From JALYJZ01 sp964476895 (lineage in GTDB: Bacteria; Patescibacteriota; SICC01), in the NCBI GenBank assembly GCA_964476895.1, contig CAYZCS010000001.1, positions 1 to 64,000 of the forward strand: a stretch of 64,000 nt of DNA, given 5' to 3'. Positions 56,630 through 64,000 of the stretch are shown here, piece after piece. Under the pieces are notes generated by a model. The model had not been told where the DNA came from. It did not search any database and worked only from the letters and a program-made list of their open reading frames with translations. Each line of letters begins with the position of its first letter. Within the stretch, counting starts at the first letter, position 1. Made by a program: the position numbers and the translations under genes.

Positions 56630-59152
56630 CGCGTCCAAGGCTTTGGCGAGGTTGACCCCTTTCCCAAGCACGCCGCTCCACAAATCGCCCTTCCGTTCCA
56701 AGCGTTTCCCGATCGTCCCGACCGTGAAGCGTTTCGGGTCGAGGCCCTTCCGCACCTCGGACCATTCCAGCGGCGTCGAGACGGTCGCACCCGGCACCGG
56801 ACGCAGGCAGTACGCCGCCGCCATGGTCTGGCCTTTCCGGTTCTGCAGGAAGTCCAGGTAGACCTTGCGTTTCCGCTTTTCGGGTTTCCGCTCCAGGCTG
56901 GTGATGTCCGGTAGCCGTTCGTGCACGAAGTGCATCAGGAGTTCCGCGAATTGCTTGGATTGCTCGTAGTCGTATCGGGCACCCAGCGGCAGGCAGATGT
57001 GCATGCCGCTCTTGCCGGACGTCTTCGGATAACTCGGCAGGCCGAGTTCCTCGAATACCTTCCGGACGGCCTGCGCGACGTGCACCACCGTATCGAAGCC
57101 GCACGTCTTGGCATCCAGATCGATCAACAGGTAGTCCGGCCGTTCAAGCTTGTTTGCCCGCGAATGCCACGGGTTCAGCTCGATGCAGCCGAGGTTCGCC
57201 AGATACGCCAACGTCGCCTCATCCTGGCAGAGCAGCCAGGTCAGGTGCTTCTTGTTCGATTCGGAAAAGATCTTCTTCGTCTTCACCCACCCCGGCGGCT
57301 GGTCGCCCACGTCCTTCTGGTAGAAGCTCGAACCCTCGATGCCGTTCGGATGGCGGTGCAGCGATTGCGGCCGGTCCCGCAGGTACGGCAAGATCAGCGA
57401 AGAGACGTCGCGGTAGTAGGCGATCACGTCACCCTTGGTGATCCGCTCCTCCGGCCAAAAGACCTTGCCGAGATGCGTCAATTTCACGCGGTGACCGGAG
57501 ATGCTCTCGACCTTCTCGTCCGCTGCCTTCGATGCGGATCCTCCAGCCGATCCATCGTCTTCCAGCACGGCCTCCGCCGGTTGTCCCGACTCCCGCCGCA
57601 CCTCCTTCGCCGGCTTATCCTCCCGGAACCCGACGAAGACCGGCTGGCGCATACGCCCGTCTCCCGTCCATTCGCTGAACGCGATCTCACAGACCAGCTT
57701 CGGCTGCACCCAGGTGACCGGTGCGTTGGTCTTGGGTTCGTCCGCGAACGGCGAGGTCTTCCGCCGCAGGCGGTGCAGGCGCCGGTAGGTCTCATCGAGC
57801 ATCCGTTGGCCGAAACCCGTGCCGGTATGGCCGACGTAGCGGAACTTCCCGTCCTCATAGACACCAAGCACCAGGGCCCCGAATCCTTTGCGGCTGCCTC
57901 GCGGCGCGGTGAACCCACCGATCACCGCTTCCTGCCGGTGCCCCGTCTTCACTTTCAACCAGGCATCGCTGCGGCAGCCCGGCTGGTATGGACTCGCGCC
58001 GTCCTTGGCGATGATCCCCTCGAGTCCCTGCTCTTCGGCGGCCCGGAAGAAACCGCACCCGTCCCGATCGACGTGTTCGCTGAGCCGGACCCGTTCTCCG
58101 CCCTGCACGAATGCGGCCAGGACCTCTTTCCGCCGGGTAAGCGGCAGTCCCGTCAGGTCGCGGCCATCCAAGTGCAGGATGTCGAAAACGTAGTAGACGA
58201 GGCTTCCCCGCCCGGTAGTGTGGTACTGCTGGAGCCGCTGGAAGTCGGACTTGCCCGTCTCATCGACCGCGACGATCTCGCCATCCAGCACGGCATCGCG
58301 ACCGAGCGAGGCCAGTTCCTCGACCACCGGCCCGTACCGGTCACTGAAATCGATGCCGTTCCGTGAGTAGAGGCGGACCGCGCCCTTCCGGACCTCTCCG
58401 ATCGCCCGGTACCCGTCCCACTTGATCTCGTAGAGCCAGCCGGAACGGTTGAACGGTTCCTTCACCAGCGTGGCCAACATCGGCTTCACGTCCCTCGGCA
58501 TCGCGCCTTTCGGGGCAGCCGGCGGCGCGGACACGGATGCTCGGCGACGCTTCGAAGCACTACCTTTCTTACGTCCCGGCTTCGTACCGCCGGCAATCTC
58601 CTCCAGCGTCCGTCTCGTCTTCGCCGACGTGTCCCGCGCGGTCACGTCATCTTCCGTCGCGTGCTCGTCCTGTTTCTTGATCAACAGCCAGTTGTTCTCG
58701 CCGCGCCCTTTCATCTTGACGAGCGCGTAGGCTCCGCGCAGCTTCTTCCCGTGCAGCACGAACTTCAGGTCGCCTTTGTGCAACCCCGCTCGCAGCGTCT
58801 TCTCTGGATCGTCGCTCTCCTCGTACGGCACGTACGTCCCCTCGTCCCAGACCATTACCGCCCCGGCGCCGTAGTTACCTTCGGGAATCGTTCCTTCGAA
58901 CGTCCGGTACTCGAACGGGTGGTCCTCGACCATCATCGCGAGGCGTTTGTCGGCGGGGTCCAGCGACGGCCCCTTCGGCACCGCCCAGCTCTTCAGCACG
59001 CCGCCCAGCTCCAACCGGAAGTCATAGTGCAGGCGCGTGGCCGCGTGCTTCTGCACGACGAATCGGAGCCGCTTGCCCGCACGGCGGGCGGATCCTTTCG
59101 GCTCGGGCGTCTTGCCGAAAGAACGTTTCTTCCGGTACGCCGTCAGCCCCAT
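56615..59152 (-). CDS. ligD: ATP-dependent DNA ligase D (NHEJ)
   Basis: The 845-residue protein has three domains in the order phosphoesterase, ligase, polymerase. The PE domain carries HAATRLHYDFRLELGG (about 36-51). The ligase domain has the catalytic Lys244 in YEIKWDGYR. The C-terminal POL/primase domain has HLGKVFWPEERITKGD and a metal-binding LLIDLDA. Together these trim, fill and seal broken ends in bacterial non-homologous end joining. The ATG overlaps the ku stop (TGATG), so the two are coupled. The order matches Pseudomonas LigD rather than the mycobacterial POL-PE-LIG. Confidence 0.95.
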   Translation of the reverse strand: MGLTAYRKKRSFGKTPEPKGSARRAGKRLRFVVQKHAATRLHYDFRLELGGVLKSWAVPKGPSLDPADKRLAMMVEDHPFEYRTFEGTIPEGNYGAGAVMVWDEGTYVPYEESDDPEKTLRAGLHKGDLKFVLHGKKLRGAYALVKMKGRGENNWLLIKKQDEHATEDDVTARDTSAKTRRTLEEIAGGTKPGRKKGSASKRRRASVSAPPAAPKGAMPRDVKPMLATLVKEPFNRSGWLYEIKWDGYRAIGEVRKGAVRLYSRNGIDFSDRYGPVVEELASLGRDAVLDGEIVAVDETGKSDFQRLQQYHTTGRGSLVYYVFDILHLDGRDLTGLPLTRRKEVLAAFVQGGERVRLSEHVDRDGCGFFRAAEEQGLEGIIAKDGASPYQPGCRSDAWLKVKTGHRQEAVIGGFTAPRGSRKGFGALVLGVYEDGKFRYVGHTGTGFGQRMLDETYRRLHRLRRKTSPFADEPKTNAPVTWVQPKLVCEIAFSEWTGDGRMRQPVFVGFREDKPAKEVRRESGQPAEAVLEDDGSAGGSASKAADEKVESISGHRVKLTHLGKVFWPEERITKGDVIAYYRDVSSLILPYLRDRPQSLHRHPNGIEGSSFYQKDVGDQPPGWVKTKKIFSESNKKHLTWLLCQDEATLAYLANLGCIELNPWHSRANKLERPDYLLIDLDAKTCGFDTVVHVAQAVRKVFEELGLPSYPKTSGKSGMHICLPLGARYDYEQSKQFAELLMHFVHERLPDITSLERKPEKRKRKVYLDFLQNRKGQTMAAAYCLRPVPGATVSTPLEWSEVRKGLDPKRFTVGTIGKRLERKGDLWSGVLGKGVNLAKALDALSRD

Positions 59153-59934
59153 CAGGCCGCCGTCTTCTTGCGCCCGCGTTCGAGACTCTTCCGGAGCGTC
59201 GACATCAGGTCGGTCACGGCCGTCGGCTCAGGTTCCTTGCCTTTCGTCTCAACCTTCTTGCCCTTGGCTTTCTTCGCGATCACTCCCCGCAGCTCGCGCC
59301 GGTAGTCGTCCTTGAAGTCCCTCGGGTCGAAGTGCTCGGTCAGCTGGTCGATCAACGTAAGCGCCATGTCGAGCTCCCGTTTGTCGGCCTGCTTCGCGTC
59401 CGGCACGTCGAGACCGACGGGCTTTCGGATCTCGTCGCTGTACCGGAGCTGCTCCAACACGATCACGTTGCCGGTCGGCTTGATCACACCGAGATGCTCC
59501 TTGTTACGCAGCACGAACTCCGCCACACCGACCTTCTTCGAGCGGCGGAGCGCCTCGCGCAGCAGCGCGTACGGCTTGGCGGCACCCTTGTCCGGTTCCA
59601 AATAGTACGGCCGTTCCGCATAAATCAGGTCAATCTCTCCCTCGTCGGTGAACTCGGCGATGTTGATCGTCTTCGTCCGCTTCACGTTCGCCTTCTTGAA
59701 CTCCTCGTCCGTAAGCACGATGAAGTCTCCTTTTTGGTATTCGTACCCCCGAACGATCTGGTCGAACGGGACCTCCTTGCCATCCGCCCGGGCCACCTTC
59801 AGGTAGCGTATCGGTGAAAGATCGCCTTTCCGGAGGTACCGGAACTTAAGGTCGCCGTCACCCGCGGCCGAATACATCCGCACTGGGATGTTCACTAGCC
59901 CGAAGCTGAGGGCGCCGGTCCACATCGCTCGCAT
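59152..59934 (-). CDS. ku: Non-homologous end-joining protein Ku
   Basis: The 260-residue protein matches bacterial Ku: MRAMWTGALSFGLVNIPVRM at the N-terminus, FDQIVRGYEYQKGDFIVLTD and PYYLEPDKGAAKPYALLREA in the core, and a Lys-rich C-terminal tail. It binds DNA ends as a homodimer and recruits LigD. A TATGCT -10 box is 6 nt before the ATG at 59934, which fixes this start. It is the upstream gene of the ku-ligD operon. Confidence 0.95.
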   Translation of the reverse strand: MRAMWTGALSFGLVNIPVRMYSAAGDGDLKFRYLRKGDLSPIRYLKVARADGKEVPFDQIVRGYEYQKGDFIVLTDEEFKKANVKRTKTINIAEFTDEGEIDLIYAERPYYLEPDKGAAKPYALLREALRRSKKVGVAEFVLRNKEHLGVIKPTGNVIVLEQLRYSDEIRKPVGLDVPDAKQADKRELDMALTLIDQLTEHFDPRDFKDDYRRELRGVIAKKAKGKKVETKGKEPEPTAVTDLMSTLRKSLERGRKKTAA

Positions 59935-59997
59935 GCCCACAGCATACAAGGATACGACCGCCTTGCTTTGGCAATAGTCACAATCGTGGCGCCGGCG

Positions 59998-60534
59998 TCA
60001 CGGACCGGGGAGGAGCGGCGGAAGCGCTTTGTCCGTCTCGGAAACGACGGTGCCCAGGGGGTTGCTCTCCAGCGCCCGGCGTACCGATTCGCGGGACGGC
60101 CCCTGGAGCCTGGAGGTCGCCGGTCCTAATTGCCGCTGTCGGTGCCGGTGACTGGCGGCGGCGCGGGCCTCCACTTTCTCAAGGGATTCCTCGGGTGCGC
60201 CCCGGGACCGCAGGCCGGCCAGTTCCGCCTGGACGTTCCGATCGGATCGGAGGACTCGCTCGGCGGCTTCCGCGATCAGGTCGACCGAGGCCTGCTGCTG
60301 CAACAACCGCTCCAGCTCGGCTATCTTCGTATCGGTGTTATCCAGGTACTCCTGGGCGCGCTTGGTACCGCTCGGCACCGTCGCGATCCGCAGCTCTACG
60401 AACGCCTGCTTCAACCCGTAGGTCAGGTCCCCGGGGACGCTCCGTGCGGCATCCGCGGCGACCGCGGCGAAACCGACCAGAAGCATCGCGGCGATGCCGG
60501 CGGCGTATGCCTTCCTGCGGGTCATCCGGATCAT
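59998..60534 (-). CDS. DUF5667-like exported protein
   Basis: The 178-residue protein has a signal-anchor helix (AYAAGIAAMLLVGFAAVAAD) followed by ARSVPGDLTYGLKQAFVELR, the start of DUF5667-like domains in secreted proteins, and a helical region (ELERLLQQQASVDLIAEAAE). Its role is unknown. The ATG overlaps the stop of the histidine-kinase gene by 4 nt, so the two are coupled, and it may be a target or co-sensor of that kinase. Confidence 0.65.
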   Translation of the reverse strand: MIRMTRRKAYAAGIAAMLLVGFAAVAADAARSVPGDLTYGLKQAFVELRIATVPSGTKRAQEYLDNTDTKIAELERLLQQQASVDLIAEAAERVLRSDRNVQAELAGLRSRGAPEESLEKVEARAAASHRHRQRQLGPATSRLQGPSRESVRRALESNPLGTVVSETDKALPPLLPGP

Positions 60535-62426
60535 GTGCCGACAGCCTCGGATTCCACGGGCGCCGGTTCGGTCGCCTGTTTGAACGTCAGCCGGACGGTC
60601 GTGCCCGCCTCGGGCGTGGAGGATATCGTGAGCATCCCGCCCTGGCGTTCGACCAGTTCCTTGGTGATCGCCAGGCCGAGGCCGCTGCCGCCGGCCGCGA
60701 TGGAAAGCTCGTTCTCCTCCCGATAGAACTTCTCGAAGACCCGTTTGAGGTTCTCCGGCTTGATACCGATCCCCGTATCACGGATTTCGATCACGACCTG
60801 TCTTTCGGTGAGCAGGGTCATCAGGGATACCTTGCCCCCCGATGGCGTGTACTTCAGCGCGTTATCGAGCAGATTCACGATGACCTGGGCGAAGCGGTCG
60901 CGGTCGACCCAGATCCGTACGCCATCCGGCACCTGGTCCTCGAAACGCAGGTCGACCTCCTTGCGCTCGAACATGGTCCGGAGCGTCTCCAACTCCCCGC
61001 GGATCACCGATGCCGGCTCCACGGGAGCCAGGTCGAATGCCAGCTTGTTGTGGTCCAGGCGCGTAATCTGCAGCAGGTCCTCCACCAGCCGGCCGAGTCG
61101 CTGGGCCGCGCTGAAGGCGCGCTCCGTGAAGCGCGCCGTATCGCCCTGATCGCTGCGGGCCATCGAGAGGTAGCCCATCAGGGCGGTGAGCGGCGTGCGG
61201 AGCTCGTGCGACGCGGTCGAGACGAACTGCTGCTGCCGCTGCTGGAGCGCCCACCGATCACTGATGTCCCGGAAGATCGCCACGGCGCCCCTGACCCGGC
61301 CGTTGTGCACGATCGGCGCGGCGCTGGTCTCCATGCGGAACCGGCTGCCGTCGCGCCGGACCAACAGGTACCGGTCGGAGCGCACGGTGTTGCCGCTGCT
61401 CAGGGCACGGCCGACCGGACGCCTTGAGAACGGCAGCGGCTTTCCGTCCTCCGTGTACGCGGAATAGACCTGGGAGACATGCCGGCCGATGGCCTCTTCC
61501 TTGCGCCAGCCAAGCATCTGCTCGAACGCCTGGTTGACCATCACGATCGTCCCGTCGCGCTCGACGACCACCAGCCCGTCGCTGACCGCTTCGAGAAACG
61601 CTTCGGTACGGGCTTTGGAACGGGTCAGGCGCCGCTTCTCCTGGCGAAGCTCCTTGAGATTCTCGAAGAGCCGGGCCGTCTTTTCCTGGACCTGTGCTTC
61701 CAGACCGTGTTGGGCCCGCTCCAACTGCTCGGCCATCACGTTGAACGTCTCGGACAACTCACCGATTTCGTCGGAGGAGTGCACCCGGGCACGGCTTCGC
61801 AGGTTACCGCGGCTGAAGGACCGCACCGCCCGGGTCAGTCCGCGGACGGGATGGGTGATCACCCGCCCGAAGAACGAGGCCAGCAGCAGGACCAGTATCG
61901 ACGCCGTGACACCGAGGACCAGGAAGATGTTCCGGATCACGCCGACCGGGGCGAACGCCTCGGCCCGGTCGATCTTCGCGACCAGTCCCCAGCCCGGAGC
62001 GAATTGCCGCGTCACGGCCAGTACCGTGTTGCCGCGATAATCGGCGGCGGAGGGAAAGACCGCCTCGCCCGTATTCAGCGCTTGGGCGCCGAGTTCGGTT
62101 CCCTGATTGCCGGCGGTGAAACGCAGCGACGTGACCGCGGCTGTAGTATTACCGTCCCGACGGACCACGAACGTCTCCCCGGTCGCACCGAAAGCCGGCG
62201 GCTCAGCCTCGCGAATCGCCCCGGCACCGCCCGTTTCAAGCAGCTCCCCGTACCGTTGCTCCTCGATGTCCGCGATGGTGTGGAGGTTCTGGATCGTCTG
62301 GGTCTCCAACGAATGCCGGACGACCAGGTACATCACGCTCCCGGCCAACGCCATGGAGACCAGCGCCACCACAAGCGCCAAACCGACCACCTTGCGAGTG
62401 ATTGTAAGTTTCAGCTTTCCTAACAC
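60531..62426 (-). CDS. Sensor histidine kinase (HAMP-PAS-HisKA-HATPase)
   Basis: The 631-residue membrane kinase has two N-terminal membrane helices around a sensor region (about 10-30 and 175-195), then HAMP (HPVRGLTRAVRSFSRGN), a coiled coil, a PAS domain (AVSDGLVVVERDGTIVMVNQ), HisKA with the phospho-acceptor His in STASHELRTPLTAL, and an HATPase domain (NLLDNALKYTPSGG; GGSGLGLAITKEL). No response regulator gene is next to it, so the partner is elsewhere. The GTG at 62426 is the first start of the frame. Confidence 0.9.
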   Translation of the reverse strand: MLGKLKLTITRKVVGLALVVALVSMALAGSVMYLVVRHSLETQTIQNLHTIADIEEQRYGELLETGGAGAIREAEPPAFGATGETFVVRRDGNTTAAVTSLRFTAGNQGTELGAQALNTGEAVFPSAADYRGNTVLAVTRQFAPGWGLVAKIDRAEAFAPVGVIRNIFLVLGVTASILVLLLASFFGRVITHPVRGLTRAVRSFSRGNLRSRARVHSSDEIGELSETFNVMAEQLERAQHGLEAQVQEKTARLFENLKELRQEKRRLTRSKARTEAFLEAVSDGLVVVERDGTIVMVNQAFEQMLGWRKEEAIGRHVSQVYSAYTEDGKPLPFSRRPVGRALSSGNTVRSDRYLLVRRDGSRFRMETSAAPIVHNGRVRGAVAIFRDISDRWALQQRQQQFVSTASHELRTPLTALMGYLSMARSDQGDTARFTERAFSAAQRLGRLVEDLLQITRLDHNKLAFDLAPVEPASVIRGELETLRTMFERKEVDLRFEDQVPDGVRIWVDRDRFAQVIVNLLDNALKYTPSGGKVSLMTLLTERQVVIEIRDTGIGIKPENLKRVFEKFYREENELSIAAGGSGLGLAITKELVERQGGMLTISSTPEAGTTVRLTFKQATEPAPVESEAVGT

Positions 62427-62550
62427 GCTTTATTGAAAGAGTATCTACGTTACCGTTACCCTATGCTGCCGCATGTCCGCCGGGAATGGAGGAAATTACA
62501 AACCTACGCGGATTTTCTTGAAGATATCCACAGCGGTCCGGGGATGGCGG

Positions 62551-63033
62551 CTACAGGGTCCGCACCCGATGGCCGAGCGCTGTGATCATGGCGGTTTTCG
62601 GCCGGGCTTTCCAGCCCGCCTGGCGCAGCTCGTCAAGCCGCCCGATCAGGGCCCGGAACGCCGGGGCGGCGTGATCCCTGCCCTCCTCGACCGGCTCTTC
62701 GAAAAAGCCCCCGCAGGTGACGGAGGCATATTCGGGAGAGTCCACGGTGACGCGCAAGCCGGGGTGGCTGTCGAATACCGCCATCTCCCTTCCTTCACCG
62801 TCCACATGGGCGACCACGCTTGCCTCGCACGACCCGCCGAAGCAGGCGATTTCCACGTCCACGTCCGGCAGCACGTCTTCCAGCACACCGCTACCGTGCG
62901 TGCATGGAGGAAGCAACGCCCTGATCTCGCTTCTGAGCGTATCCTCGATCAATTCCTCATCCAACGGCTCCGTATCCCCCGCACCGCGGGTGGCTGCTTC
63001 AAGTCCGATAGCTTCCGCCGGTATGTTTTTCAT
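62551..63033 (-). CDS. Hypothetical protein, 160 aa
   Basis: The frame starts with ATG at 63033. It encodes a soluble acidic protein with several Cys (PPCTHGSG, ACFGGSCE, VTCGGFFE) that could bind metal or form disulfides, though no signal peptide is present. It stands 124 bp before the histidine-kinase gene on the same strand. No family is recognised. Confidence 0.5.
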   Translation of the reverse strand: MKNIPAEAIGLEAATRGAGDTEPLDEELIEDTLRSEIRALLPPCTHGSGVLEDVLPDVDVEIACFGGSCEASVVAHVDGEGREMAVFDSHPGLRVTVDSPEYASVTCGGFFEEPVEEGRDHAAPAFRALIGRLDELRQAGWKARPKTAMITALGHRVRTL

Positions 63034-63247
63034 GTCGCAGGAGGCTTACTTGCTGACAGCGTACACCCATATGCCGATATGCGCGACACTTCAGGAATCC
63101 TTCCCCAAGGACCGGCCCTGACGATATACGCATTCGGAATACCGACGAAACCCCGGCCGGTCGCACGGCAAAGTCAGTGCATTTGCCTAATGCATGCGGT
63201 GGGTCCGTTTCCTATGCTGTGGACACGTAAGGACGAAAGGAGGCCGA

Positions 63248-63637
63248 ATGCAAGCGACGGAGTTCGTACGGAAGATACGCGAACGGACGGGCGTATCGGA
63301 AGAAGAAGCGCCGCGGATGATCGCCGCGTTCCTGCGGACACTCGGTGAACGGGTCACGACCGACGAGGCCAAGGACCTGCGCGCGCAGCTGGCACCCGAG
63401 CTGGCGAAGATGCTGGAGAAGGAATCCGGTGAGGAGGTGAAGAAGTACACCGCCGACGAATTCGTGAAGGTGTTCGCGCTCAGGCACGATCACGGACGGG
63501 CGGAATCGTCCGGCCACGCCAAGATCATCTGGGACACACTGAGCGAAGCCGTCTCCAGCGGCGAGATGGATGACATCCGCTCCCAATTGCCGGATGACTA
63601 CACGCGGTTATTCGGCCCGGCCAGGCAGCAGGCGTAG
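63248..63637 (+). CDS. DUF2267-domain protein
   Basis: The ATG follows a perfect AAAGGAGG ribosome site. The 129-residue protein resembles DUF2267 proteins: FVRKIRERTGVSEEEAPRMI then FLRTLGERVTTDEAKDLRAQ, and a second half with TLSEAVSSGEMDDIRSQLPD that repeats the same pattern. The function of the domain is unknown. No operon partner is visible. Confidence 0.8.
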   Translation: MQATEFVRKIRERTGVSEEEAPRMIAAFLRTLGERVTTDEAKDLRAQLAPELAKMLEKESGEEVKKYTADEFVKVFALRHDHGRAESSGHAKIIWDTLSEAVSSGEMDDIRSQLPDDYTRLFGPARQQA

Positions 63638-63665
63638 TCCTTTCGTCTCCAAGCGGTGACCGGCG

Positions 63666-64000
63666 CTAGGACCGATCCGTCAGCTGACGGCGGGCATGCC
63701 GGTGGATCAACAGGCTCCCGAGGACCACGCTGGCGATGCCGAGCGCCACGAAGACCGTGTTCCAGGGCGAGGGGGTGGAGCTTTCTTCGGCAGCCGCGAT
63801 GATCGCGTCCGCAGGCTCCTCTTCAGTAGCCTCCGATGCTTTCTGCTCGGCGACCGGCCACTGCTTCTTCGGCGCCGGTTTTACTTCCTGGGAGAATCGG
63901 GTCTGGGCCTGGGGTTGCGTAGGAGCATAGCCTGAATCAGCCGACTGCGTTGTGCTGGCCTTGCCTCCCACCGGCTCGTCTTCAGGAACCTGGTCGCAAG
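63666..64000 (-). CDS. Membrane protein, C-terminal part (runs off window)
   Basis: The frame is open to the right edge, so the N-terminus is missing. The visible part is Glu/Ala/Pro/Thr-rich and low-complexity, then has one membrane helix (NTVFVALGIASVVLGSLLIH) and a basic end (RHARRQLTDRS). This looks like a surface protein with a C-terminal anchor. A GTG at 63971 is an alternative start, but without a ribosome site. Confidence 0.55.
   Translation of the reverse strand, partial: CDQVPEDEPVGGKASTTQSADSGYAPTQPQAQTRFSQEVKPAPKKQWPVAEQKASEATEEEPADAIIAAAEESSTPSPWNTVFVALGIASVVLGSLLIHRHARRQLTDRS

Overview
The window is one chromosomal contig segment of a GC-rich bacterium. Housekeeping genes are clearly GC-rich, while blocks near 1-3300 and 29960-35600 are AT-richer. 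TGA is used freely as a stop, so the standard code applies. The gene set is a lean core: tRNAs, rpmG, holB, gmk, lspA-lgt, argS, aspS, smpB, ssrA, a primary-type sigma factor, a RelA-like gene, yvcK and Ku-LigD. It also has DUF3494, a class E/F-like sortase, DUF5667-like, PP2C-like/beta-propeller and zinc-ribbon proteins, which are frequent in Patescibacteria (CPR) and related uncultured lineages. I infer a GC-rich Patescibacteria-like organism, but no rRNA or marker set fixes this. Many genes have a -10 hexamer exactly 6 nt before the start codon and no Shine-Dalgarno, so leaderless mRNAs appear common.

Layout. 1-3300: accessory genes of unknown function and a cyclase-family hydrolase, bounded by tRNA-Trp and a degenerate copy of its 3' half. 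3300-5100: tRNA-Trp, rpmG, tRNA-Thr, tRNA-Tyr, tRNA-Thr and small genes. 5073-9830: compact core operons (TPR protein, holB, zinc-ribbon, gmk, RluD-like, lspA, lgt). 9831-10653: a gene-free, strongly structured stretch with its own minus-strand promoter and hairpins. 10654-19134: a hypothetical gene, rmuC, HAD phosphatase, UvrD-PD-(D/E)XK helicase, a PsbP-like protein, an M50-like protease and a PMT-family glycosyltransferase. 19247-24070: PP2C-like/propeller protein, ParB-like protein and argS. 24100-27530: five small membrane-protein genes around smpB, three near-identical terminators, and a truncated second copy of the smpB start.

27533-29771: PurN-like, monooxygenase-like and LysA. 29839-34930: a compositional island around ssrA holding a methyltransferase (before ssrA) and a SIR2-like plus GHKL-ATPase/nuclease gene pair (after it). 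The pair resembles a two-gene defence module and is the most interesting candidate system here. 35021-39377: hypothetical, HAD, IMPase, pentapeptide-repeat, GrpB and alpha/beta-hydrolase genes. 39548-48412: exported and accessory proteins, including an ice-binding-type DUF3494 protein next to a sortase, two paralogous exported Cys proteins, two PhnB-like VOC proteins and a quinone-oxidoreductase-like MDR. 48527-56629: aspS, a flavodoxin-like protein, a frameshifted relA-like gene, sigma factor, yvcK and a DEAD-box helicase. 56615-64000: ligD-ku (NHEJ), a DUF5667-like protein overlapping a histidine kinase, DUF2267 and a partial membrane protein.

Functional links: Ku and LigD form a complete end-joining unit. 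smpB and ssrA supply trans-translation. Lgt and LspA process lipoproteins such as the one at 45293. The sortase probably acts on the adjacent DUF3494 protein. The SIR2/GHKL pair is predicted, not shown, to be antiphage.
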